Shown in pieces: positions 1 to 7,127 of a stretch of 9,570 nucleotides of DNA; within the stretch, counting starts at the first letter, position 1, and each line of letters begins with the position of its first letter. Below the pieces are notes generated by a model. That model was not told where the DNA came from, did no database searches, and saw nothing but the letters and a program-made list of their open reading frames with translations. The translations under genes and the position numbers were made by a program. Source of the DNA: Hyphomicrobiales bacterium (GTDB lineage Bacteria; Pseudomonadota; Alphaproteobacteria; Rhizobiales; JAJFHB01); assembly GCA_021775795.1 (NCBI GenBank), contig JAJFHB010000008.1:1-9570 (forward strand). Reading direction: 5' to 3'.

Positions 1-1
1 G

Positions 2-319
2 CAGGTCTCCACACTCAATTCGACGTTAAGCCAGCTCAGCGAAATGCCGGACATCATCTCTCAACTCATCAGCTACTGGAGCAGCGGCGATGCCGAGGCC
101 ATGGATAATTTGGTGAACAAGACAATGATTGAGAGCGACCCGGAAGTTTACGAGGCCCTGATTGTGCAGCGGAACCTGGTGTGGGTCGATGAGATCGAAG
201 AGCTGATGGCCCAGGCAGACGACGCCCTCATTACCGTCGGTGCCGGGCACCTGGTCGGTGAGGACGGGTTGCCGGTTCTGCTCGAACAGAAAGGCTTTGT
301 GGTTGAGCGCGTTCAATAA
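2..319 (+). CDS. TraB/GumN family protein, C-terminal part (5' end outside window)
   Basis: The reading frame is open from the left edge and ends in TAA at 317-319, leaving 105 residues; an internal ATG at 44 is probably not the start because the frame continues upstream with ordinary coding sequence. The visible end matches the C-terminal signature of the TraB/GumN (TIKI-like) family: an R-N-x-x-W-V-x-x-I segment (RNLVWVDEIEEL, about residues 57-68 of the visible part) followed by VGAGHLVGEDGLPVLLEQKG near the end, where the GxxH histidine and the following G-E-D-G are the family hallmark. Family members are typically about 300 residues, often exported and lipid- or signal-peptide-bearing, with a fold related to putative metalloproteases; their bacterial function is poorly known. 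Because the N-terminus is missing, location and any signal peptide cannot be judged. It lies 14 bp before a glycosyltransferase on the same strand, so the two are probably co-transcribed. Family call is fairly secure; function is not. Confidence 0.8.
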   Translation, partial: QVSTLNSTLSQLSEMPDIISQLISYWSSGDAEAMDNLVNKTMIESDPEVYEALIVQRNLVWVDEIEELMAQADDALITVGAGHLVGEDGLPVLLEQKGFVVERVQ

Positions 320-333
320 GCGCAACCATACCC

Positions 334-1572
334 ATGACATCACGCTTCCTGCACATTACGCCCATTCTGCCGGCCACAGCAGGAAACGGCCTGGCCATGC
401 GCACGGGCATGTTCCTGGAGGCATTGGCAGCACTTGGCGAGGTGGATGTGCTGGTCATAGATTTGGGCTCCCGGCCGATTGATGAAGCGTTCCTGTCAGA
501 GCACGCCACCAATCTGAACATCGTCGAAACCGCTGGCCGGCACGATAGTCTGTTCGACCTGATTTCACGAATATCGGATGACAAGGAACGTTCTGCAGCC
601 TTCGAGGCTTACGGCAAACCCTCCATAACAGCGTCCATCTCCCTGCCGGTCATCCAGGATCTGATCGACATACTTGCCGGCAAAACCTATCAGGCAACTC
701 TTCTGTCACGGAGCACTGTGTTGCCGGTCCTTGAGCATCTGCAGGAAAAAGTAACTCTCGGGTCAATCCTCGTTGACCTGGACGATGACGATGCCGCCCA
801 CTCACAACGACGGGCAGATCAGGCCGGTGCTAACGACAACGATCAGGCGCGTTGGCACAGGATTGAAGCGCTGGCCTATGAAAAACTCATCGACCAAACT
901 TGCCGGCGTGCACGCCTTGTTAGTCTGGCAAACAGGGGCAGCTGTCTGTCACTCGCCGCGCGTCACGTAGGCGTTATCCCGGAATGTATTCCCAACTCCA
1001 TTACGATGCAGGAGCCTGGTCCACCTGTGAGCGAGCCTCGATTACTTTTTGTCGGCAATTATCAATACTTTCCCAACGAAGAGGGCGTCGCCTGGTTCAT
1101 TGATGCCGTGTTTCCCCATGTCCTGCAGGAAATACCGGCCACCCGTCTGATTGTTGCAGGCAGCTCTCCCCGTACATCTCTAAGAGAAGTGTGCAACCGT
1201 ACAGACGTAGAGTTGATTGCCAACCCTGAAGACCTTGGACCACTTTATCGCAACGCATCCATTGCAGTTGTTCCTCTACGATCTGGAAGCGGGACGCGGA
1301 TCAAGATCCTTGAGGCCGCCGCTTATGGTCTGCCCGTTGTCTCCACTGCGATCGGAGCCGAAGGGCTTGACTTGGTCGATGGTAAACACTTGTGGATAGG
1401 CGAAGAGGATGGACCAGCCTTCGCACGAGCCTGTGTTTCGGCACTGCAAAATGACACTGAACGGCTGCAGCGAAGCAGCGCCTTGCGTAAGCATGTTGCG
1501 GCTCACTACCAAAGGCACGACGTGGTGAAACGTATTTCAGAACTGATCACTCAGCGTCTGCAGACCGTATAG
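334..1572 (+). CDS. Glycosyltransferase, family 4-type (group 1), 412 aa
   Basis: This is a predicted cytoplasmic GT-B fold enzyme transferring a sugar from a nucleotide-sugar donor to a glycan or lipid-linked acceptor. The N-terminal half begins HITPILPATAGNGLAMRT (residues 7-24), where a glycine-rich loop and helix are expected in the acceptor domain, and has an acidic run VDLDDDDAAHSQRR (147-160), resembling the D-x-D-D region in related polysaccharide glycosyltransferases. The donor-binding half is clear: LLFVGNYQYFPN (237-248), RLIVAGSSP (271-279), then SGSGTRIKILEAAAYGLPVV (317-336) with Glu327, the usual nucleotide-sugar-binding site, followed by STAIGAEGL (337-345). There is no signal peptide or membrane segment. 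ATG at 334 is chosen because the N-terminal loop is needed for the fold; the Shine-Dalgarno match before it is poor, so translation may depend on the preceding gene. It converges on pyruvate carboxylase. Donor and acceptor are unknown; capsule, exopolysaccharide or lipopolysaccharide roles are all possible. Confidence 0.88.
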   Translation: MTSRFLHITPILPATAGNGLAMRTGMFLEALAALGEVDVLVIDLGSRPIDEAFLSEHATNLNIVETAGRHDSLFDLISRISDDKERSAAFEAYGKPSITASISLPVIQDLIDILAGKTYQATLLSRSTVLPVLEHLQEKVTLGSILVDLDDDDAAHSQRRADQAGANDNDQARWHRIEALAYEKLIDQTCRRARLVSLANRGSCLSLAARHVGVIPECIPNSITMQEPGPPVSEPRLLFVGNYQYFPNEEGVAWFIDAVFPHVLQEIPATRLIVAGSSPRTSLREVCNRTDVELIANPEDLGPLYRNASIAVVPLRSGSGTRIKILEAAAYGLPVVSTAIGAEGLDLVDGKHLWIGEEDGPAFARACVSALQNDTERLQRSSALRKHVAAHYQRHDVVKRISELITQRLQTV

Positions 1573-1622
1573 TTCCAGCCCGGCTGGTGGCTTGGATCGT
1601 TTCCATATTGGCGTGAAACGCT
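1573..1622. terminator. Convergent intergenic spacer with small hairpins, possible bidirectional terminator
   Basis: These 50 bp separate the tail ends of the glycosyltransferase and pyruvate carboxylase genes. Two inverted repeats are visible: CCAGC/GCTGG at 1575-1587 with a 3-base loop, and CGTTTC/GAAACG at 1598-1620 with an 11-base loop. Neither is followed by a run of T on either strand, so a classical intrinsic terminator is not proven. A transcription stop is expected here from the convergent layout, which is inference. Confidence 0.3.
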
Positions 1623-4600
1623 CTAGCCTTCGAACTCCAAAATCAGATCCTTTGCTTCGACCTGTGTGCCGGCCTCCACCACAAGGCGAGCAACAGTTCC
1701 ATCGCGCTCAGCATGAACCGCTGTTTCCATTTTCATCGCTTCAATGGAGACCAGCATGTCACCGGCGGATACCTTTTGGCCCGCAGAAATGGCAACCGTG
1801 GAAATCACCCCGGGGAGCGGTGCTGCAACATGGCAGGCATTTTGTGGATCTGCCTGTGGGTGACGCTCAACCGTTGCTGCTACAAGGCGGTTCGCGACCT
1901 TAACGGTACGCGGCTGACCATTAAGCTCGAAGAAGACTTTTACATTGCCTTCTTCATCTGTCTCGCCGATGGCCTGGCACCGGATGACCAGTGATTTGCC
2001 CTTCTCAAGTTCGACGGAAACTTCCTGGCCCGGTTGCATGCCGTAGAAAAATACAGGTGTTGGCAGCACGGACAGCGGACCAAACTCCGCCCGCATCTTC
2101 GCGTAGTCCACATACACTGACGGGAACATGAGATAGGAAAAGAGCTCTTCGTCAGTGATCTTGCGGTGCACAGCCTTCTCAGCCGTCTCGCGCTCGGCGT
2201 CCAGGTCCGCAGCTGGCACGTTTGCGCCAGGGCGCTCGGTGAGCGGCTCTGCACCTTTCAGCGCCTTTCGTTGCAGGGCTTCGGGGAAGCCACCGGGAGG
2301 CTGCCCGAGTTCGCCGCGAAACAGGCTGACGACGGAATCCGGAAAAGCTATTTCACGGGCCGGGTCTTCCACGTCCGCGCGGCTCAAGCCTGCAACAACC
2401 ATGTAAAGTGCCATGTCGCCGACAACCTTCGATGACGGCGTCACTTTGACAATGTCACCAAACATGGCGTTGACGTCCGCATAGGTACGGGCGACGTCGT
2501 GCCAGCGATCGGCGAGACCAAGCGAGCGAGCTTGTTCCTTTAGGTTGGTGAACTGGCCCCCCGGCATCTCGTGCAGGTAAACCTCGGAGGCGCCAGCCCG
2601 CATGTCAGCCTCAAAGGCTGCATATTGTAGCCGCACATCCTCCCAGTAATCGGACATCTCGCGAATGCGTTGTGGTTGCAGACCGGTGTCACGATCCGTA
2701 TTGCGCAATGCTTCAACGATTGAGCCCAGGTTGGGCTGAGAGGTCATGCCCGACATGGCATCCATGGCCGCGTCAACGGCATCAACGCCAGCTTCAGAGG
2801 CCGCCAGTACGGATGCCGCCGAAATGCCACTGGTGTCGTGGGTATGGAAGTGGATCGGCAAGCCGGTTTCTTCCTTCAGCGCCTTAACGAGCTGACGTGC
2901 CGCCTCCGGCTTTAGCAACCCACCCATGTCCTTGATGCCGAGGATGTGAGTGCCCGCGTCCGCCAGTTCGCGCGCCATTTTGACGTAGTATTTAAGATCA
3001 TACTTGGGCCGCGCCGGATCGAGCAGATCACCCGTATAGCAAACCACTGCTTCACAAATGCGGCCGCTCTCGAGGATGGCATCAATCGCAACCCGCATGC
3101 TCTCAACCCAGTTCAGGCTGTCAAAGACACGAAACAGATCAATGCCGCTTTCTGCCGACCTGGCGATGAATGCCCGCACCACATTGTCTGGATAATTCGC
3201 GTAACCGACGCCATTCGAACCGCGGAACAGCATCTGCAGCAATATGTTTGGAACCTGCTCACGGATACGCTCCAGACGTTCCCACGGACACTCCTTCAAG
3301 AACCGCATGGAGACATCAAAGGTCGCCCCGCCCCAGCATTCGAGGCTGAACAACTCCGGCAGATTGTGAGCATAAGCCTGCGCCGGTGCGGCAATGTCGT
3401 GGGTGCGCAACCGGGTCGCCAGCAAGGACTGGTGCGCGTCACGCATCGTGGTGTCGGTGATGAGCAAACGCTTTTGTTCGAGCATCCACTGGGCCACAGC
3501 CTCCGGGCCCTCCCTCAAGAGCAGCGTTCTTGTACCTTCCGGCGTTTCGACAGACGCCCTTTGAGGCACTTGCGGCGTGCGGGCATGGCCCGGTGGTTTT
3601 GGCCGCCCATCAACTTCCGCGTTGCCGTTGAGGCTGACGTCCGCAACGAAGCGCAGGAGCCTTGTCGCTCTGTCCCGGCGGCGCGGAAATTTAAAGAGCT
3701 CAGGCGTCTCATCGATAAAGCGCGTGGTGTAGTCACAGGCCTTGAACTTCGGGTGATTGATGAGGTTTTCGACAAACACAATGTTCGTCGCCACACCGCG
3801 AATACGGAACTCACGCAGCGCTCTGTCCATGCGCGCGATCGTTTCTTCCGGCGTCGGAGCCCAGGCGGTGACCTTTTCCAGCAGTGAGTCATAATACCGT
3901 GTGATCACCGCGCCCGAGTAAGCAGTGCCGCCATCAAGCCTGATGCCAAATCCTGTGGCGCCACGATAGGCCGTGATGCGGCCATAGTCCGGGATGAAAT
4001 TTGTTTCCGGGTCTTCCGTTGTCACCCGGCATTGCAGAGCATGGCCGTTCAGCTTGATGTCGCTCTGTACCGGGACCCCTGAACTCTCCTCACCGATACG
4101 ACCGCCCTGTGCGATGCGGATCTGGGCTTTGACAATATCAATGCCCGTCACCTCTTCAGTGACCGTATGTTCCACCTGAATGCGGGGGTTCACCTCAATG
4201 AAATAGAAACGGTCTGTATCAACATCGAGGAGGAATTCGGCTGTGCCTGCGTTGACATAGCCCGCATGACGCGCCAGGCGCATAGCCGCCTCACACAAGT
4301 CGTCCCGTTGCTCTTGTGTAAGATACGGTGCCGGCGCCCGCTCGACGACTTTCTGGTTGCGCCGCTGGATGGAACAGTCACGCTCGAACAAATGCACGAT
4401 GTTGCCGTGGCTATCACCGAGGATCTGCACTTCCACATGACGGGCGCGTTCAACAAGTTTTTCCAGATAAACCTCGTCATTGCCGAAAGCTGCAAGCGCC
4501 TCTCGCCGCGCTTCCGTTATATCCTGCTCCATACCTTCTTCTGAGCGAATGATACGCATACCGCGGCCACCGCCACCCCAACTTGCCTTCAGCATCAGCG

Positions 4601-5066
4601 GAAAGCCCACGTCGAGGGCCATGCGGCGCACAGCGTCCATATCTTCGGGAAGAGGTCCTGTAGCCGGTGTTACCGGCGTTCCTGCGGCCTGCGCCATTTC
4701 CCGGGCTGAAACCTTGTTGCCCAGCGCGCGCATGGTATCGGAGGACGGGCCTATCCAGGTTATTCCAGCCTCCCCGCAGGCATCTGCGAAGTCCGGGTTC
4801 TCAGACAGGAACCCATAGCCCGGGTGGATGGCATCTACACCTGCATCACGCGCCACTCGCAACATCTCATCAATGGACAGGTAGGTCTTGACCGGCCCCA
4901 GTCCGCCGCCGATCAGATAGGCTTCATCAGACTTGAACCGGTGCAGCGACAGCTTGTCTTCTTCCGCATAGACGGCAACCGTTCGGATGCCCAGTTCATT
5001 TGCAGCGCGAAAGACACGGATTGCAATCTCGCCGCGGTTGGCGACCATTAGTTTTGAAAAGCGCAC
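1623..5066 (-). CDS. pyc: Pyruvate carboxylase, single-chain, 1147 aa
   Basis: This is the biotin enzyme that carboxylates pyruvate to oxaloacetate with ATP and bicarbonate, refilling the citric acid cycle in the cytoplasm. All domains are present, numbered from the GTG start: biotin carboxylase from residue 1, with MVANRGEIAIRVF near the start, glycine-rich KASWGGGGRG (160-169), ERDCSIQRRNQKVVE (228-242) and FIEVNPRIQVEHTVTEEVTG (289-308); carboxyltransferase from about 530, with DTTMRDAHQS (538-547), KDMGG (Lys712, the expected carbamylated metal ligand) and HFHTHD (739-744, two metal-binding His); and the C-terminal biotinyl domain with EAMKMET, biotinylated lysine 1112. The total length is normal for the family. 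I chose GTG at 5066 over TTG at 5099 because GGGGGA lies 7 nt before it and family proteins begin just before the ANRGEIAIR segment. It follows the aryl-CoA ligase gene after 157 bp, the last of four same-strand genes. No broken domain is seen. Confidence 0.96.
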   Translation of the reverse strand: MRFSKLMVANRGEIAIRVFRAANELGIRTVAVYAEEDKLSLHRFKSDEAYLIGGGLGPVKTYLSIDEMLRVARDAGVDAIHPGYGFLSENPDFADACGEAGITWIGPSSDTMRALGNKVSAREMAQAAGTPVTPATGPLPEDMDAVRRMALDVGFPLMLKASWGGGGRGMRIIRSEEGMEQDITEARREALAAFGNDEVYLEKLVERARHVEVQILGDSHGNIVHLFERDCSIQRRNQKVVERAPAPYLTQEQRDDLCEAAMRLARHAGYVNAGTAEFLLDVDTDRFYFIEVNPRIQVEHTVTEEVTGIDIVKAQIRIAQGGRIGEESSGVPVQSDIKLNGHALQCRVTTEDPETNFIPDYGRITAYRGATGFGIRLDGGTAYSGAVITRYYDSLLEKVTAWAPTPEETIARMDRALREFRIRGVATNIVFVENLINHPKFKACDYTTRFIDETPELFKFPRRRDRATRLLRFVADVSLNGNAEVDGRPKPPGHARTPQVPQRASVETPEGTRTLLLREGPEAVAQWMLEQKRLLITDTTMRDAHQSLLATRLRTHDIAAPAQAYAHNLPELFSLECWGGATFDVSMRFLKECPWERLERIREQVPNILLQMLFRGSNGVGYANYPDNVVRAFIARSAESGIDLFRVFDSLNWVESMRVAIDAILESGRICEAVVCYTGDLLDPARPKYDLKYYVKMARELADAGTHILGIKDMGGLLKPEAARQLVKALKEETGLPIHFHTHDTSGISAASVLAASEAGVDAVDAAMDAMSGMTSQPNLGSIVEALRNTDRDTGLQPQRIREMSDYWEDVRLQYAAFEADMRAGASEVYLHEMPGGQFTNLKEQARSLGLADRWHDVARTYADVNAMFGDIVKVTPSSKVVGDMALYMVVAGLSRADVEDPAREIAFPDSVVSLFRGELGQPPGGFPEALQRKALKGAEPLTERPGANVPAADLDAERETAEKAVHRKITDEELFSYLMFPSVYVDYAKMRAEFGPLSVLPTPVFFYGMQPGQEVSVELEKGKSLVIRCQAIGETDEEGNVKVFFELNGQPRTVKVANRLVAATVERHPQADPQNACHVAAPLPGVISTVAISAGQKVSAGDMLVSIEAMKMETAVHAERDGTVARLVVEAGTQVEAKDLILEFEG

Positions 5067-5073
5067 AACAGTG

Positions 5074-5079
5074 TCCCCC
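5074..5079 (-). promoter_or_regulatory. Shine-Dalgarno sequence deciding the pyruvate carboxylase start
   Basis: On the minus strand GGGGGA stands 7 nt before the GTG at 5066-5064. No comparable purine run precedes the upstream in-frame TTG at 5099, so this site favours the shorter protein, which also agrees with the usual N-terminus of the family. Confidence 0.6.
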
Positions 5080-5109
5080 AAGCGAACTTCAAATACCAAA
5101 ACCGCATCA

Positions 5110-5133
5110 GGGCTGAGTTGATCTCTTCAGCCC
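5110..5133. repeat. Perfect 7-bp inverted repeat between ligase and pyruvate carboxylase genes
   Basis: GGGCTGA at 5110-5116 and TCAGCCC at 5127-5133 form a perfect GC-rich stem around a 10-base loop in the 157-bp gap. Read on the minus strand, the hairpin is followed 8 nt later by GGTTTTGG, a short T run, so it could be a weak terminator after the ligase gene. It could equally be a leader hairpin or an operator for pyruvate carboxylase. I see no convincing sigma-70-type promoter in the gap. Confidence 0.45.
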
Positions 5134-5223
5134 GCATGCACGGCTCAAATGCTGCATAAGCGGCAAATCCACAACGTACCGAATCGTCGCGGATATATGG
5201 ATCAGCACGAGTTTAGCACTACG

Positions 5224-7056
5224 TCAGCCAACGATGAGGATATCGTCATCTGCATTCCCGGCATGCAGCTTGTCGACGAGAACCTGACGGCGCTCCAGCA
5301 CAGCCCGCTGGTTGATATAGCCCTTATCGGTAATTTCATTGGCATCAATACTTGGCGACTCGCTCATGATGAGCGCCCGCGCGATCCGGGTGCTGGAGGC
5401 TGGATTGTCCAGGTTGTAGCGCTCAAGACCCAAACGAAGCGCCTTGCAAACTGCCTGTGATGTCTGCACCTCACCCGTTTCGCCGGCCTCCTCTGTAAAC
5501 GCCACGCAGGCGGCGACATTCGGAAATATCAGGAGGCCTATTTCATCCCTGTCACGGCCGCTCACAACGCAATCTTGAATGAGCGGCGAACAAGCGGCAA
5601 TCGCTGCCACGCGAACCACACCTGCACTGACCCATGTACCGGTCAGAAGTTTGAAGTCTTCAGATACACGGCCGTCGAAAACGAAACCCTTGTTTGGGTC
5701 TGCCGGGTCTGCAAGGCGAAGCGCATCACCGATCTGATAGAATCCCTCCTCATCAAACGCCTGTTCCGTCAGGTCGTCCCGGCGAAAGTAGCCCGGTGTC
5801 ACATTTGGTCCGCGTATCCGCATTTCCTGCTTGTCGCCGCTTTGGACCAGCTTCACTTCCGTTCCCGGAGCCGGAACACCCACGACGCCTGCTCGTTCCA
5901 ACGCGAAGTGCGCGCTTACAGCCAGCGGTGAAGTTTCTGTCGATCCCAACGCGGTGGTCAGAACCACCTGATCCAGCCCGGCTTTTCGAGCCACACCTTC
6001 AAGCCGTGACCACAGGCTCTGGGGCAAGGCTGCACCGGAGTAAAACAGAAGATCGAGATCATCGAAAAATTTGCGTCGCAGCGTTTCGTCGCTTTCAAGC
6101 GCTTGAACGATCATGTCGTAACCGCGGGGCACATTGAAATAGAGCGTCGGGGATACGTCACGCAAATTGGCAATCGTCTGTTCGACCAGGCCTGGTACGG
6201 GCTTGCCCGCATCGATGTAGAGCGTGCCGCCGTTGCGCAGTGTCATGTTGATATTGTGATTGCCACCAAAGGTGTGATGCCACGGCAACCAGTCGAGCAA
6301 TACCGGCGGCCGACGTTCGATGAACGGCCACATTTGTGCGATCGCCTGCTGGTTCGAGCACATCATGCGGTGTGTATTGACGACCCCCTTCGGTTGTCCT
6401 GTCGAGCCCGATGTAAACAGGATCTTGGCAATCGTATCCGGGCCTGTGCTTGCGAATGCCGCATTGACGGCAAGTTCATCAGTGGCCTGAAGCAATAATG
6501 ACAGTTCAACCGCACTGTCTGGCCCGTTACGGGCGCAAACGACCGTTGCGCCTTTCCAGTCAACCGCGGCCAGGGCATGGTCAAAAACAGCCCCATCGTC
6601 GGCAAAAACCAGCGCCGGCCGGACCAGATCGGCAATGAAGTGAAGTTTTCCCAGGTCTTTCGACAACAACGAGTATGCAGGCGACACGGGAACCACAGGC
6701 ACGCCGGCATACATGGCACCGAATTGCACAAGTGCGTTCTCGATAGAATTGTCTGAAAGAATTATAATCGGGGTCTGGGCGGTCAAGCCCTGGGCCAGAA
6801 GGGCTGAGGCAACGGCCCGTGCCTGTGCCCGGAAGTCCGCGTAGGAAGCCTCTCGCCAGCTGCCATCGCCATCACGGGCTGCCAGAAAGGCCCGCGTCGG
6901 TGTTGACTGCGCCCAGCTTTCCAGGTGGTGGCAGATTGTTGCTGGATAGGACTGCAGAGGTGCCGTCGAGCGCAGGACCTGCGCACCATCGTGGCGTTGT
7001 TCGAGTTCAACGGAAACCGGGCCGAACAGGTCCTCCGCACGTTTACCCACCGCCAT
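5224..7056 (-). CDS. Feruloyl-CoA synthase-like AMP-forming aryl-CoA ligase, 610 aa
   Basis: An ANL-superfamily enzyme that activates a carboxylic acid with ATP to an acyl-adenylate and then forms the CoA thioester. Motifs numbered from ATG 7056: phosphate loop TSGSTGQPKGV (215-225, Lys223), DWLPWHHTFGGNHNIN (255-270), GSTET (371-375), YQIGD (440-444), and GRVSEDFKLLTGTWV (462-476). The last form, with D-F-K and G-T-W-V, is characteristic of the feruloyl-CoA synthase group and differs from benzoate-CoA ligases, which are also about 90 residues shorter. DANEITDKGYINQ near the end holds the likely catalytic Lys578. No signal peptide or membrane segment is seen. The start is uncertain: ATG at 7056 has a weak GGGTG 5 nt upstream, while in-frame TTG at 7068 has AGG 8 nt upstream and would add four residues. 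It lies 71 bp after boxA, so a role in feeding aryl-CoA to the box pathway is likely by context. Superfamily is certain; ferulate as substrate is not, and benzoate, cinnamate or substituted derivatives remain possible. Confidence 0.85.
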   Translation of the reverse strand: MAVGKRAEDLFGPVSVELEQRHDGAQVLRSTAPLQSYPATICHHLESWAQSTPTRAFLAARDGDGSWREASYADFRAQARAVASALLAQGLTAQTPIIILSDNSIENALVQFGAMYAGVPVVPVSPAYSLLSKDLGKLHFIADLVRPALVFADDGAVFDHALAAVDWKGATVVCARNGPDSAVELSLLLQATDELAVNAAFASTGPDTIAKILFTSGSTGQPKGVVNTHRMMCSNQQAIAQMWPFIERRPPVLLDWLPWHHTFGGNHNINMTLRNGGTLYIDAGKPVPGLVEQTIANLRDVSPTLYFNVPRGYDMIVQALESDETLRRKFFDDLDLLFYSGAALPQSLWSRLEGVARKAGLDQVVLTTALGSTETSPLAVSAHFALERAGVVGVPAPGTEVKLVQSGDKQEMRIRGPNVTPGYFRRDDLTEQAFDEEGFYQIGDALRLADPADPNKGFVFDGRVSEDFKLLTGTWVSAGVVRVAAIAACSPLIQDCVVSGRDRDEIGLLIFPNVAACVAFTEEAGETGEVQTSQAVCKALRLGLERYNLDNPASSTRIARALIMSESPSIDANEITDKGYINQRAVLERRQVLVDKLHAGNADDDILIVG

Positions 7057-7127
7057 ATGAACACCCAAATCTGGAACCTGCCAAATCGGCCAGTTGATGA
7101 TAGAGGCAAAATGCAGTGCTGTGAGCG

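Noticed and set aside
334..399. Alternative later start of the glycosyltransferase at ATG 397
   Set aside because: It would delete the N-terminal strand and glycine-rich loop (HITPILPATAGNG) expected in this fold, so ATG 334 is kept despite its weak ribosome binding site.
2946..3887. A 313-residue open frame on the plus strand opposite pyruvate carboxylase
   Set aside because: It lies wholly within the well-supported pyc gene, its translation is rich in Arg/His/Gln as expected of an antisense shadow of GC-rich coding DNA, and it shows no recognisable domain.
5137..5156. Two TGCA sequences in the gap before pyc, considered as a BoxR/BzdR-type operator
   Set aside because: As I recall, those regulators recognise TGCA repeats spaced by six bases; here the spacing is twelve, and TGCA is a common 4-base palindrome, so the match is not supported.
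5067..5223. Sigma-70-like promoter for pyruvate carboxylase
   Set aside because: Candidates such as TTGTGG with a downstream CATTTG at 17 bases, or the CATATAT near the ligase stop, match the consensus too poorly to report.
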